Shown one piece after another: positions 1 to 8,452 of a stretch of DNA of 64,000 nt. The DNA comes from JAFAHS01 sp046728175. Its GTDB lineage: Bacteria > Desulfobacterota > Binatia > Binatales > Binataceae. Within the stretch, counting starts at the first letter, position 1, and each line of letters starts with the position of its first letter. The stretch is taken from the NCBI GenBank assembly GCA_046728175.1, contig JBKPEA010000120.1, forward strand, positions 10,006-74,005, in the 5' to 3' direction. Under the pieces are notes generated by a model, which was not told the DNA's origin, did not search any database, and worked only from the letters and a program-made list of their open reading frames with translations. The position numbers and the translations under genes are program-made.

Positions 1-1120
1 CGCGAGCGCGCGCATTCCGTGTGCTCCTAGCGCCAAGTGTAAAACGTAGAGAATGGAGCTCGACTCTACCGCTCGTCGTTCCTTGCGTCGGGTTGCGCGA
101 AATTGAGTGCAGGCTTGTCGATGAAAGAAATTTCACTCGGGAAGAACAGCGCAACATGATGATGACCCATGACACTGCATAGAAATTCTGTCCAAGGGTT
201 CAAAGCTACAAACCCGCATCTGTGGACGCGGGAACCGATCGAGATGACTGAACAATTGGAGGACGCCCGAAGAATTGGGGGCGATGGGGCGCCAATGACG
301 AGATCGGATCCCTCAATTTTCCACCAGTGAGGAGGTTCTACGCGGCGTGCGTTCCGTCAAGCATGGCAAAGTGTTCATGCCTTGGCGTCCCGGGGCGCGC
401 CCTGAAGGCGACCCACCCATCCGCTTCGTTCCCAGCCGATTCATACCCTGACGCACGACGAAGGGTGTTAGTGTTCCGGAGCCGCGACAAGCGGTTTCTT
501 GGCGGGCTCAAGTATTCGGACGACGTAATCACGATGTTTCCGCTGTGCGTAAAACCCAATCCGGCGTGACGTGAAGGACCGACTGTGGTACTGGAGCGCA
601 ATGTTCGCATTCCTGACCAAGCTTCTGCTCGTCGTGAGTCTCGCCTGCGCTCACTCCGTCCAAAAAGAATTGAATGTGAGAAAGGCCATCTCGGACTAGG
701 GCTCCGATCGCCTCCGCAACATTCGCGTCGGACTTCACGATCGCGGCCCGACTCGGATAGGAGTCGGATAGTTCTCATGACCAAGGGTGGGCAAAACGGG
801 CCTTGGGACAGAGTGTCAGATCGGAAAATGTGAGGAATGTTGGCCCTTATCGGACGGGAAGAGACAAGGTTCCGGGTGGTGGAATGAGTCCTAAGTCCAG
901 CGCGTCTGCCGTTCTGCCACTCTCTTGCGTACACGCAAAAGTGTAGCAATCACTCACGATACCCGCAGCACCACCACCTCTTTCCGGCCCTGAGGCAACG
1001 CGAAAGGCTGTCTATTTGGTGCCAACATTGGTGCCAGATTCACGAAAAAAAACACCTCAACGGGCCGCACCAGAAGACAAACAATCATCGGGAAGTCCCC
1101 GATTTTGGCGGAATTTTAAT
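1..1120. other. Gene-poor stretch, no supportable gene
   Basis: Open frames occur on both strands here, but none has a recognisable domain, convincing ribosome site or protein-like composition. The longest (203 codons, minus strand, 338-949) is rich in Arg, Ser and Pro, as expected of an out-of-frame reading in GC-rich DNA. A short plus-strand frame beginning at 601 starts with a hydrophobic run like a signal peptide but stops after about 33 codons. Together with the decayed tRNA that follows, the stretch looks like relic DNA at the edge of the stress island. Confidence 0.45.
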
Positions 1121-1198
1121 GTGCCGAGGTGTGCTGGTAAGGTCGAGAGTCGAACTTTTAATTACAGAGTCCCCGGTTCGGGTGCCGGACGGCTGACA
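1121..1198 (+). pseudogene. Decayed tRNA-Lys(UUU)-like sequence
   Basis: The stretch keeps the order of a tRNA: a D-arm-like segment (GTGCTGGTAAGGTCGAG, 1131-1147), an anticodon loop CTTTTAA at 1155-1161 that would give UUU, and a T-arm-like segment with GGTTCGGGT at 1175-1183. The anticodon stem has only about three of five pairs, the acceptor arms do not pair cleanly and the T stem is shifted, so a working tRNA is unlikely. The antisense reading gives a spurious protein with the typical tRNA-shadow phrase GTRTGDSVIKS. This could be a relic att site of an old insertion, or simply a dying tRNA copy. Confidence 0.4.
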
Positions 1199-1635
1199 AG
1201 AATATTTCGAAATGTAAAGGATCTTTTGGGGACATCTTCGGGTGGAGCAAAGTTGCCAGTTTTCGGTCCGTTCTGCTCGAATATGCTTTTCGTTTTCCAT
1301 CTAAGCGGGTCGTGCGATGGCGCAGGACGCACCACCACACCAGATTAGTTGTCTCTGAAAGCACCAACAATCCGGCCTCAAGTCGTAGTTCGGCTGGCAC
1401 CTTGTCATCAAACCCTGCTTTTCCGAGCGTGGCACGGCCAATGAATTCACATCGAGAGGAACTCGCAAAGTGGAAGATGGGAGGTCTCTGGAAGAACGAA
1501 GCAGGAGGTTTCATTTCGCCACCCAGGCCGGCGCGGAAGATTGGGTAGACGCGCAGTCCCATCGCATCGTTTCTAACCAGCGGAGCTTTGGCGCAAATAA
1601 GGGTCGCCTCACTCGCGTTTTGGAGAAAGGGACCA

Positions 1636-2220
1636 ATGACAATTGATGAAAGAGATCGGTTCGGAGACAGACTTCACAAGGCAGGCAGCGCAGCTATCAG
1701 CCAGTGGGCAGCTAAGAGCGATCGGGAACTACTTGCAAAGTTGCAACGCGAGACTGAGAAGCGCCTTCAGAACGAGCGCAACGCGAAGCGTCAGGCGAGG
1801 GCGTTCAATACCATTCTCTGCGCCACCGATTTCGGACAATGGTCGCTGAAGGCCCTGGATCTTGCCAAGCAGATCGCAGTCGAGAACCAGGCCTCACTGT
1901 ATATCGTACACGTCTGCCCGACCGTCACTGTTCCTCTGGGGGGGTCGACCCCCGTCGTTCCGGAAGCCGAGGCGGCCGCAAGCAAAAGGCTTCAGGAGAT
2001 CGCGGCCGAGCATCTGGTCGGCGTATCCCATGACTTGATCGTGATAAAAGGTGATCCTGCCGACCGTGTCGTCGAGCTTCAATCAATACTGCAGGCGGAT
2101 TTGATCGTGGTCGGTACGCAGGGGCGTGGAGGGGTTCCACGTTTCTTCCTCGGAAGCGTAGCCGACCGTTTGGTAAGAGCAGCGGAATGCCCAGTGCTGA
2201 CGATCAGAGGGAAGTCGTGA
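1636..2220 (+). CDS. Universal stress protein (UspA family)
   Basis: A single-domain universal stress protein of about 194 residues. About 50 charged residues precede the Usp fold, which begins near FNTILCATDFG. Near the C-terminus it has the nucleotide-binding signature G-x2-G-x9-G-S (GTQGRGGVPRFFLGS), so by family knowledge it should bind ATP, as MJ0577-type Usps do. The ATG at 1636 is preferred over a TTG at 1588 because GAGAAAGG lies 5 bases upstream. Its stop overlaps the start of the next gene (GTGA), so the two are very likely translated together. It opens a cluster of stress proteins. The exact physiological role of single Usps is usually unknown. Confidence 0.9.
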   Translation: MTIDERDRFGDRLHKAGSAAISQWAAKSDRELLAKLQRETEKRLQNERNAKRQARAFNTILCATDFGQWSLKALDLAKQIAVENQASLYIVHVCPTVTVPLGGSTPVVPEAEAAASKRLQEIAAEHLVGVSHDLIVIKGDPADRVVELQSILQADLIVVGTQGRGGVPRFFLGSVADRLVRAAECPVLTIRGKS

Positions 2221-2648
2221 CGGTGAGACCGCGTGCCCTTCGTTTGGGCGGGGCCGCGACGGCAGTGCTCTTCGCGGCGCTGGTTGGTGTTCCACGGCTC
2301 TCGCTCGCCGCGCCAGCAGCGGGCAAGCAAGATTTCATGAAAAATTGTGCACCGTGCCATGGAACCGATGGCAAAGGACACGGAGAAGATCTCTACGTGA
2401 TACCTGAGGTGAAGCCGCCCGACCTCACCGTCTTGAGCCGGAACAACGGCGGCACCTTCCCGACTCGGCGGGTGTACGATTCCATCGATGGTCGTAACGG
2501 AATCCCCTCTCACGAGCGGTTTGATATGCCATTTTGGGGCACAACTTTTCAGTGGGAAGGCGAGGAGTTTACTCCAGCCAGCAATGCTGCAGTCAAAGCG
2601 CGAATCATGAAGATTGTCGAGTACGTGAAGTCGATTCAACAGCGGTAG
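2217..2648 (+). CDS. Exported c-type cytochrome (monoheme)
   Basis: About 143 residues. A signal peptide (residues 1-32, ending LSLAAPA) is followed by the heme site CAPCH at about 44-48, and a conserved FDMPFWGTTF segment near the end probably supplies the axial Met. The protein should be periplasmic and shuttle electrons. The GTG at 2217 is chosen because AGAGGGAAG lies just upstream and its bases overlap the usp stop codon. A paralogue is encoded at 8453-8914 on the other strand and shares the DMPxWGxxF motif. Finding cytochromes inside a Usp/Hsp20/CBS cluster fits electron disposal under low oxygen; the partner oxidase or reductase is not in the window. Confidence 0.88.
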   Translation: MTVRPRALRLGGAATAVLFAALVGVPRLSLAAPAAGKQDFMKNCAPCHGTDGKGHGEDLYVIPEVKPPDLTVLSRNNGGTFPTRRVYDSIDGRNGIPSHERFDMPFWGTTFQWEGEEFTPASNAAVKARIMKIVEYVKSIQQR

Positions 2649-2992
2649 TCCGCCACGAGTACTCCCCTAGCTTGTCCATGGGCACCAACTGGGAATGGAG
2701 AAGTCTTTGACCAACGGTGGCTTTTCGGACTCCACCAAAGATACGAGGTGAAGCGAGTGTTCAAATAGACCTTGTAAATCGGAAGACCATTTGCCCTCCA
2801 ATCTAAGGTGGGCCATGCTGCCCCCCGCTTTCATTCCCCACGATCATCTTCCTGAAGTCAAAACTGCCGCGCTGGTAAACCTATGTCATGCTCGATGAAT
2901 ACTCTCGCGGCTGGAACCGCAAAACGGGAAACGGTTCATGCGTTACGCGCCAGCAGTTCGGGAAAGCGAAGTCGCAATTCTGACGCTGTAAC
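2649..2992. other. Convergent intergenic region, nothing recognised
   Basis: The plus-strand cytochrome and the minus-strand CBS gene converge here. I see no gene and no strong hairpin-plus-T-run terminator. Plus-strand frames that begin near 2883 are the antisense of the CBS gene. Confidence 0.4.
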
Positions 2993-3568
2993 TCAAGGGA
3001 GTTTGGTGCGGATACCTCGACCCGCGAGACGCTTCGTAGGCGCCATAGCAACGCGACGATACCGCCCGTTGGCGAACGCAACGAAGGCTTCGAGAATGTC
3101 GCTGCGAGTGACGATTCCCACGACCGACTCACCGTCGACGATTGGCACCGATCCGATTCGGCAAACCCGCATGATCTCGGCCGCGCCGATTAGTGTGCTG
3201 TGGCGAGCCAACGCGATAGCCGGACCACTCATGACCGACTCGACAGACAGATCGGCAAAGGTGGCGCCCGTTGCGACGCGAAGGTCGCGATCCGTGACTA
3301 TGCCAATCAGCTTATTGCCGCGCCCCGTCACAACCGGGAGTTGCTTGATGCGGTGAAGCTTCAAGAGTTTGCGTGCGTGACCAAGAGAGTCCAACGGGGT
3401 CACCGTGAAAGGCCGTGGCGTCATCCACGATTCACAGCTCGTCGATTCCCTGAGGAGCCGCTCGATCGCTCTCGCCTCAGCCGCACGCGCATCTTCCTTC
3501 GACACATCAAGTTTTTTGGTCACTCTTCTTCGACTCCCGTGGGCTGCACCCGAGATTTCGGTCACCAT
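2993..3568 (-). CDS. CBS-pair domain protein
   Basis: Up to 191 residues. A charged N-terminal stretch of about 45 residues is followed by two CBS motifs: MTPRPFTVTPLDSLGHA...LIGIVTDRDL and VMSGPAIALARHST...VVGIVTRSDIL. Paired CBS modules bind adenosine nucleotides or NAD and act as energy sensors. There is no catalytic partner domain, as in the DosR-regulon protein Hrp1. The start is uncertain: ATG at 3568 gives the longest form, but a sigma-54-like element at 3575-3589 would start transcription near 3563. In that case the GTG at 3523, with GGGAG about 10 bases upstream, is the likely start. The promoter-like element matches one upstream of the Usp-CBS gene at 6823. Confidence 0.87.
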   Translation of the reverse strand: MVTEISGAAHGSRRRVTKKLDVSKEDARAAEARAIERLLRESTSCESWMTPRPFTVTPLDSLGHARKLLKLHRIKQLPVVTGRGNKLIGIVTDRDLRVATGATFADLSVESVMSGPAIALARHSTLIGAAEIMRVCRIGSVPIVDGESVVGIVTRSDILEAFVAFANGRYRRVAMAPTKRLAGRGIRTKLP

Positions 3569-3574
3569 CTATTA

Positions 3575-3589
3575 GCCAGCGCCATGCCA
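3575..3589 (-). promoter_or_regulatory. Putative sigma-54 promoter upstream of CBS gene
   Basis: Read on the minus strand the sequence is TGGCATGGCGCTGGC, which satisfies the GG-N10-GC spacing of sigma-54 (-24/-12) promoters and has a good -24 box. It is identical at 12 of 15 positions to the element at 6871-6885. An AT-rich stretch follows both. Transcription would start near 3563. The assignment is an inference from spacing and from recurrence upstream of a related gene. Confidence 0.45.
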
Positions 3590-3834
3590 ACCGCGCCGAT
3601 TGTTCCAGGACTCCGTCGCGCTCAAAGCATCGCCGCCCCGAATGGTTTCTTTTTCGCCAAGAGGAATTCGACTCGTGGTCTAGGTTTATAGAAACATCGC
3701 AATTCAGCGCATATTGCCCAATGTCTCCGTTGGAAACAGTGGGGAGGCGTATGCGCACGTTCGCCATCCGGCTGCGCTCCGGTCGAGACAGCGGAGAAGC
3801 TGCCGCGGTCCTTAGGAGCCAGCCAGCAGGATTT

Positions 3835-4117
3835 TCACTCTAGGACGCCGAGTTCGCACGATCCGCCACGCCAAGCGCTAAGCGAGAATTTAAAATCATC
3901 CGTAACCTGAGGTGGATTCAGATATTCGTGGAAATGTCCCACAATTGCACGTGAAAAAAATGAAGCCATCCGCATTAAAATGGAATCCGAACTTCCGGCT
4001 CCCGTCGTCATCGCTCCATCTGTAAGTGGGCTTACCGCCGAAAGCTTTCGCCAGCTCCGTTGCAATTTCGATGTGCCAGCTTCTGAGACGTGGTGAGAAC
4101 ATCGAGGCTCCCGCCAT
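3835..4117 (-). pseudogene. Possible frameshifted small hypothetical gene
   Basis: One minus-strand frame starting at 4117 reads as plausible protein (HIEIATELAKAFGG... WSDDDGSRKFGFHFNADGF) up to a run of seven T. After that run a different frame continues sensibly (IVGHFHEYLNPPQVTDDFKF) and stops at 3835. A single-base length change in the T run would join the two halves into a protein of about 90 residues. I do not recognise the family. This may be a real frameshift, a sequencing error in a homopolymer, or a coincidence. Confidence 0.3.
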
Positions 4118-4419
4118 CCCATTCCTGGGAGACGATCCTTCGCTCCGGCTGTCTTGCGGACGCCAGTCGCGCCACGTTTGCTATTCTGCGTTCGATCGCG
4201 TTTCAGGTAGATGCATCTAGCAAGGTTTCTCGAGACTTTCTTCGAATCTGCCCTGCAGAGGATCGTCGGGCAGAGCCCCGATAGCCGAGCGTACTGGCCC
4301 ACACCGCGATAATGTGGAGCGCATGCGGGAGCTCGTTTGTCGCAAGGAACACTGCGAAATCCAAAGCAGCCACGCCGATCTGCTGGAAGTAACTCGACAT
4401 AGGATTTTGCTAAAGACCG
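4118..4419. other. Intergenic, weak minus-strand frame only
   Basis: A minus-strand frame from 4400 to 4203 begins with a protein-like stretch (VAALDFAVFLATNELPHALH) and then loses character. It has no recognisable domain and no clear ribosome site, so it is not called as a gene. It may be a fragment trailing the phosphotransferase/kinase operon, which ends at 4420. Confidence 0.25.
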
Positions 4420-6012
4420 TCATGGCATGCGCGCCACCTCGAAGCGTCTGATCATCGGCTCGAGGTCCTCGGTGGTATTGACGACGAGGTAGCGGTGTGC
4501 GGGCAGTTCGGTTATCGGAATGTAGTCGCGTCTGTGGCTGGCGTAGATGTCCCGCGTAGCATCCGACACTTCGGCACGATCGTCTGCGCGGTCCCGCAAG
4601 CGCCGAAGAGTTTCATTTTCGCCAGCGCGACATTCGACGAACAGCACGGGCACATGCATTTGGTCCGCCAGCGCGACTGCGCCCGACCGATAGGTAGGAC
4701 TCTTGAATGTAGCATCGAGCACGGCGCCGCGTCCGGCGACCAGGCACCGGCGCGCTTGCTCAATCAGGGTTCCATATGTAAGACGGTCAAATCCGGGAGA
4801 GTAAATTCCGGCGCGATAGTCGCTCGGCCGGTGAAGCGTATCCGGAATTCCTGCGAGTTGCTTGCGGACGCGATCCGAGTTGAGCACCTCGAATCCAGTA
4901 CGCAGGCGGAGCTTCTCAGCCACGGTCGATTTTCCAGAGGCGACCAGACCGCATACGACCAGCAGCGCAGGTCTGCCGCAGGCCGCATAGCGGGCGGCAA
5001 GGGTGAATTTCGCGCGGGCGCGTTCAACGGCCTCATCCTGTTCCGCGGGGGGCACCTCCGGATCGAGACTTTTCAGATAGTCCACCTTGCCGCGGATGCA
5101 AGCGCGGTGGCATTTGTAGAAACTGGCCAGGGTCGCGAGCGCGCCATCATCGGTTTCCTTTGAATACGCGCGGATCAACTCGTCCCCGAGATGGGGCGCG
5201 CCGAACGCATCAAGGTCCATCGCCAGAAACGCAAGATCTGACGCCACATCGCCGTAGCGGAGCCTTTCATCGAACTCGACGCAATCGAAAATATCGATCT
5301 CCTCGGTCATGCACACGTGCTCGCAGCGCAAGTCGCCGTGTCCCTCGCTCACCCGCCCCTGGCGGGCGCGAGCGTCAAGCAGCTCGCTGTGCGCACTGAT
5401 GAAACCAGACAGGTAGTCGTGGATTGGATCGAAGCCGCGATCCCCGACTGTCGCCTCGATGGCTGCCCGGCTTTCATCCAGATTCGCCAGCACCATACCG
5501 CGGATGGCGGCGGCGGAGCCGTAGCGCGAGCTCTCCTTGATCGAAGCAGCGCGATGAAAGGTGGCGAGGCGGTGCGCAATTTTGTCGATCGCGTGCGCGC
5601 TCACCTTGCCGATTCGCAGGAGGTGATCGAGCATACGGTCGTGGGGAAGCCGTAACATTCGGACCGCGTATTCCCGCACGTTTGGATTGTGCACCTCAGC
5701 ATCGGTGCCAAGCTCCAAGTGGTTGCCGCGTTCGACTATCGGCACGACCCCCAAATAGGTGCCGAGAGCCAGACGGCGATTCAGCCGAACCTCCGCACGG
5801 CAGAGGAAATAGCGCGATTTAAGAGTAGCTGCGTCGGCAAACGCGTATTTGACCGGCTTCTTGACCTTGTAGACCTCGCCTCCCGCGAGGAAGACCCAGG
5901 ACATGTGGGTTTGTTTGAAATCGACTTGGGTAGGACTGTCCGGATAGAACTCCGGGCGCCGCATCGCGTCGATCAATCGCGAGTCAGCGTCGCTGTTCCC
6001 GTAGTCCCCCAC
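4420..6012 (-). CDS. Fused aminoglycoside-phosphotransferase-like / P-loop kinase protein
   Basis: 530 residues with two enzymatic halves. The N-terminal half resembles the APH kinase fold (COG2187 type): the catalytic-loop HGD is at residues 225-227 in SEGHGDLRCEHV, and a metal-binding DCVEFDERLRYGD segment follows. The C-terminal half is an AAA_33/zeta-toxin-like P-loop kinase with Walker A GLVASGKST at about 355-363. Proteins of this architecture are widespread in low-oxygen and stress islands, but their substrate is not established; a small sugar, nucleotide or antibiotic-like alcohol is possible. The start codon lies only 4 bases after the stop of the upstream Usp-CBS gene, so the two form an operon. 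No residues of the P-loop are missing. Confidence 0.88.
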   Translation of the reverse strand: MGDYGNSDADSRLIDAMRRPEFYPDSPTQVDFKQTHMSWVFLAGGEVYKVKKPVKYAFADAATLKSRYFLCRAEVRLNRRLALGTYLGVVPIVERGNHLELGTDAEVHNPNVREYAVRMLRLPHDRMLDHLLRIGKVSAHAIDKIAHRLATFHRAASIKESSRYGSAAAIRGMVLANLDESRAAIEATVGDRGFDPIHDYLSGFISAHSELLDARARQGRVSEGHGDLRCEHVCMTEEIDIFDCVEFDERLRYGDVASDLAFLAMDLDAFGAPHLGDELIRAYSKETDDGALATLASFYKCHRACIRGKVDYLKSLDPEVPPAEQDEAVERARAKFTLAARYAACGRPALLVVCGLVASGKSTVAEKLRLRTGFEVLNSDRVRKQLAGIPDTLHRPSDYRAGIYSPGFDRLTYGTLIEQARRCLVAGRGAVLDATFKSPTYRSGAVALADQMHVPVLFVECRAGENETLRRLRDRADDRAEVSDATRDIYASHRRDYIPITELPAHRYLVVNTTEDLEPMIRRFEVARMP

Positions 6013-6016
6013 GAAG

Positions 6017-6823
6017 CTAGTCCTCTTCGAGAAAGGCGCGCAGGATATCGCTGTTGGTGATCAGGCCGATCAGCTTGTCGTTTTCCAGCACTGGCAGCAC
6101 ATCGACCTTCTGCTCAAAGATGACCCGGGCGGCTTCGTGCAGGGGCGTCGTCGGAGTCACCGTAGGCGGATTTTCGGACATCGCGACCCTTACCTCGGTA
6201 GTATCGACCCGCCCCATCTGGCTGCGGATGTCACGATCGGTAATGAGCCCCACCAGTCTGCCATTTTCGACGACCGGCACCGAGCGAAAATTACCTTGCT
6301 GCATCCGCATGATGACTGCCGACACCTTCTCCCCAGGAGCGACGGTGACCGGGCTCGCGCTCATCCATCGACCGACCAGACTCTTATCGGCCGCGCCACG
6401 CCGTACGCACAGAACCGGACAGGGAGCGTTGCGTAGGACCATCTCGGCAATACTGCCGAGCAGGACGCGGGAAAAGCCGCGCCGCCCATGGGTAGCCATG
6501 ACGATGAGGTCCGCTGCATCACGTCTGGCAGCATTCAGGATCGAACCGGCAGGCTCACCAATGTGAGTGAGAAGCTCGTGCTTGACCCCGCGGAGCCGTT
6601 TGGCGGCGATCTCCTTCAGTTTCTCGCGGGCAGCTTCCTCTTGACCCTTGTAGATATCGACATACACGGGCATGCCGGTAGCAGGGACAATCATAGGCAC
6701 CACGTGCAAGAGCAGCACCACCCCATCGTTGTCGCGCGCGATTTGTGCAGCGACGTCCAGGGCCGCCAGCGAATTGTCATCAAAGTCTACCGGGTTCAAA
6801 ATCCTTCGGAATGGATAAGACAT
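6017..6823 (-). CDS. Usp-CBS fusion protein
   Basis: 268 residues. The N-terminal universal stress domain (about 1-145) ends in THGRRGFSRVLLGS, a nucleotide-binding loop. The C-terminal CBS pair (about 150-268) contains LVGLITDRDI and LIGLITNSDIL. The protein joins two nucleotide-sensing modules in one chain, so it may integrate ATP and AMP or NAD levels. ATG at 6823 is chosen because AGGAGG lies just upstream; an in-frame start at 6847 has no such site. It is followed at 4 bases by the APH/kinase gene, and a sigma-54-like element lies 48 bases upstream. This gene is probably the head of a two-gene operon. Confidence 0.9.
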   Translation of the reverse strand: MSYPFRRILNPVDFDDNSLAALDVAAQIARDNDGVVLLLHVVPMIVPATGMPVYVDIYKGQEEAAREKLKEIAAKRLRGVKHELLTHIGEPAGSILNAARRDAADLIVMATHGRRGFSRVLLGSIAEMVLRNAPCPVLCVRRGAADKSLVGRWMSASPVTVAPGEKVSAVIMRMQQGNFRSVPVVENGRLVGLITDRDIRSQMGRVDTTEVRVAMSENPPTVTPTTPLHEAARVIFEQKVDVLPVLENDKLIGLITNSDILRAFLEED

Positions 6824-6870
6824 CGCAGACCTCCTGACATCTCCCACGAATTGCTCTACCTACCTCTATA

Positions 6871-6885
6871 GCGATTGCCATGCCA
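6871..6885 (-). promoter_or_regulatory. Putative sigma-54 promoter of Usp-CBS operon
   Basis: The minus strand reads TGGCATGGCAATCGC, with GG and GC separated by 10 bases, as in -24/-12 promoters. The predicted transcript would begin near 6859, about 36 bases before the ATG and upstream of the AGGAGG site, so the geometry is good. It closely matches the element at 3575-3589, and a sigma-54 activator gene lies at 11904-13436. The rest of 6824-7173 holds no gene. Confidence 0.5.
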
Positions 6886-7173
6886 TCACGAAATTTCGAG
6901 GTTCGCGCAAATCGGACGCGGCAAATTCGCTTGGTGTATCCGATCGAGCCATTTTCAAGGTGCGCGCTTGGTTTAGTCGCTCAGTGTTTGCCGCGCTACC
7001 TTTGAATTAAGGCTGATCTCGCGTTGCTAGCTGCGAGCTACCGAGCGAATTTGGACGAATCTCGAACTGCGAGCACCGGATCAACCGCCAGCGGGCTGAC
7101 CATCCACCTTCCGATTCAATTGAACAGGCACCGGAACTTACTACCGCAGAAAATTTTTGATTCGACCCGGCTC

Positions 7174-7569
7174 TTAGGCGGTACTGACTTCAATCTTCCT
7201 TGGTTTGGCTTGTTCCTTCTTCGGCAACTCCAACTCCAGGATGCCGTTGCACAAGGTAGCCTTGATCTTGGACTCGTCGATACTTTCATGCAGGACAAAG
7301 TCACGGTAGTAGTTGCCCACATTATACTCCGTGTACATCGGCCTCAGCCCGGAATACATATTAGCTGCGACTTTTCCGACTATTGTAAGCACGCCGTCCT
7401 TAAGCGTGACATCGAGGTCCTTCTCCTTAACCCCGGGCATCTCGGCCCAGAGTTTCAGCGAGTCCTCGAACTCGTAGATGTTGACGTCAGGCACGTAATA
7501 TCGCCCGGGACGCGTCTGCTCCTGTGCTTTGGATAGCTCTTGCTTCTCTTTAGTGGTGATTTCGGCCAT
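7174..7569 (-). CDS. Small heat-shock protein (Hsp20/alpha-crystallin)
   Basis: 131 residues, essentially one alpha-crystallin domain. It starts at YYVPDVNIYEFEDSLKLWAEMPGV and carries the conserved VTLKDGVLTIVGK strand pair and the late CNGILELELPK motif (canonical GVLxxxxPK). The C-terminus PRKIEV is an I-x-I/V-like tail used for oligomer assembly. Such proteins hold unfolding proteins in an ATP-independent way. The gene follows a second hsp20 by 15 bases, so the pair is an operon read from 8031. A third, more distant hsp20 lies at 8989-9465. No CIRCE or ROSE element is evident. Confidence 0.93.
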   Translation of the reverse strand: MAEITTKEKQELSKAQEQTRPGRYYVPDVNIYEFEDSLKLWAEMPGVKEKDLDVTLKDGVLTIVGKVAANMYSGLRPMYTEYNVGNYYRDFVLHESIDESKIKATLCNGILELELPKKEQAKPRKIEVSTA

Positions 7570-7584
7570 GATTGTTCACCTCAC

Positions 7585-8031
7585 TCAGGCACTTTGCACT
7601 GTGATCTGCCGCGGTTTCGCGTGTTCGCCCTTGGGAATTCGGGCGATCAGCAGGCCGGCCTCATAGCGCACTTCCGCCCGGTCAACGTCGTAGTCCTCGG
7701 GCAACTGGATTGAGCGGGAAAACTTACCCTCGGTCAGTTCGCGGCGATGGTAACCTCGCCCGCTTAGGTCGGGTGCGAACTCCCGTTCGCCGCTAATGAT
7801 CAGCGTGCGGCCTTCCCCGGTTACCTGGATCTTTGAAGCGTCCAGGCCCGGAAGCTCCGCTACCACGACCGCACCCTCCGGCGACTCGAAGATGTTGATT
7901 GGCGGGAAAACGCCGTAACCTGACAATCCTGTACTGAATGCAGGATTGCGCATGAACCTTTCCAATTGGCCCTGTAGGCTCAACAAGGCGCCAATCGGAT
8001 CGAGATCGGCATCGAGTTTCAAAATAGCCAT
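7585..8031 (-). CDS. Small heat-shock protein (Hsp20/alpha-crystallin)
   Basis: 148 residues. A short N-terminal arm (LDPIGALLSLQGQLERFM) precedes an alpha-crystallin domain with FPPINIFESPEGAVVVAELPG at its start, ISGEREF in the middle, an LPEDYDVDRAEVRYEAGLL segment and the motif ARIPK. It ends PRQITVQSA, an I-x-V type oligomerisation tail. It is the first gene of the hsp20 pair; the start ATG at 8031 has AGGAGG about seven bases upstream. The two paired Hsp20s differ enough to suggest hetero-oligomers or division of labour, which cannot be judged from sequence alone. Confidence 0.93.
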   Translation of the reverse strand: MAILKLDADLDPIGALLSLQGQLERFMRNPAFSTGLSGYGVFPPINIFESPEGAVVVAELPGLDASKIQVTGEGRTLIISGEREFAPDLSGRGYHRRELTEGKFSRSIQLPEDYDVDRAEVRYEAGLLIARIPKGEHAKPRQITVQSA

Positions 8032-8452
8032 GGCGCAGACCTCCTCTGCTCAATCTTGTAAATGGCTCAAACAAGACCATCTGTGAATTCGATCGTAGCT
8101 GCGGTAGGTCAGGCGTCCCGAGTTGTGCGACAGAAGCTCTGGCCGCTTCCGGCACCAGAAATAGCTCGGTGTCTTGGGCGTTCACGTGATGCGGTAGGAC
8201 CGGCTCGAGCATCGGCCTGATCTTTGGGTCGTTACGCCACAAGTTGAGCGAGCCCGGATCGCACCTCAACGGCGGCCACGCGATCATGGCGGCGGCCAGG
8301 CACGATCTGGGTCGAGAACTCTCCCCACTAAGCTCTGTGTAGAGCGGCAGAGTTTCCGACTGGGTGGATTGGCGGTTCTTTGTGCGGGGTTCTTTGCTGA
8401 CCATGATGGTCTTGCTTCGATTACCAAAAATTGAGCCTTCCGCCGGCCAGCT
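8032..8452. other. Intergenic between hsp20 pair and cytochrome c
   Basis: No gene is supported. Minus-strand frames across 7793-8487 run through the hsp20 start region and have no domain. The 100 bases upstream of 8031 should contain the hsp20 promoter. A GG-N10-GC spacing (TGGTCTTGTTTGAGC, minus strand, about 8068-8082) is present but its -12 box is poor, so it is not called. Confidence 0.35.

Noticed and set aside
601..699. Short plus-strand frame with a signal-peptide-like start (MFAFLTKLLLVVSLACA)
   Set aside because: Stops after 33 codons and lacks a ribosome site; not enough to call a gene.
338..949. 203-codon minus-strand frame near the left end
   Set aside because: Arg/Ser/Pro-rich with no domain or ribosome site; typical of chance frames in GC-rich DNA.
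1430..1446. TGGCACG upstream of the Usp gene as a sigma-54 promoter
   Set aside because: The -24 box is exact, but the -12 position reads GA instead of GC and it lies 200 bases from the start codon.
8068..8082. GG-N10-GC spacing upstream of the hsp20 pair
   Set aside because: The -24 box is TGGTC and the -12 box lacks TT; one such spacing is expected by chance in every few hundred bases.
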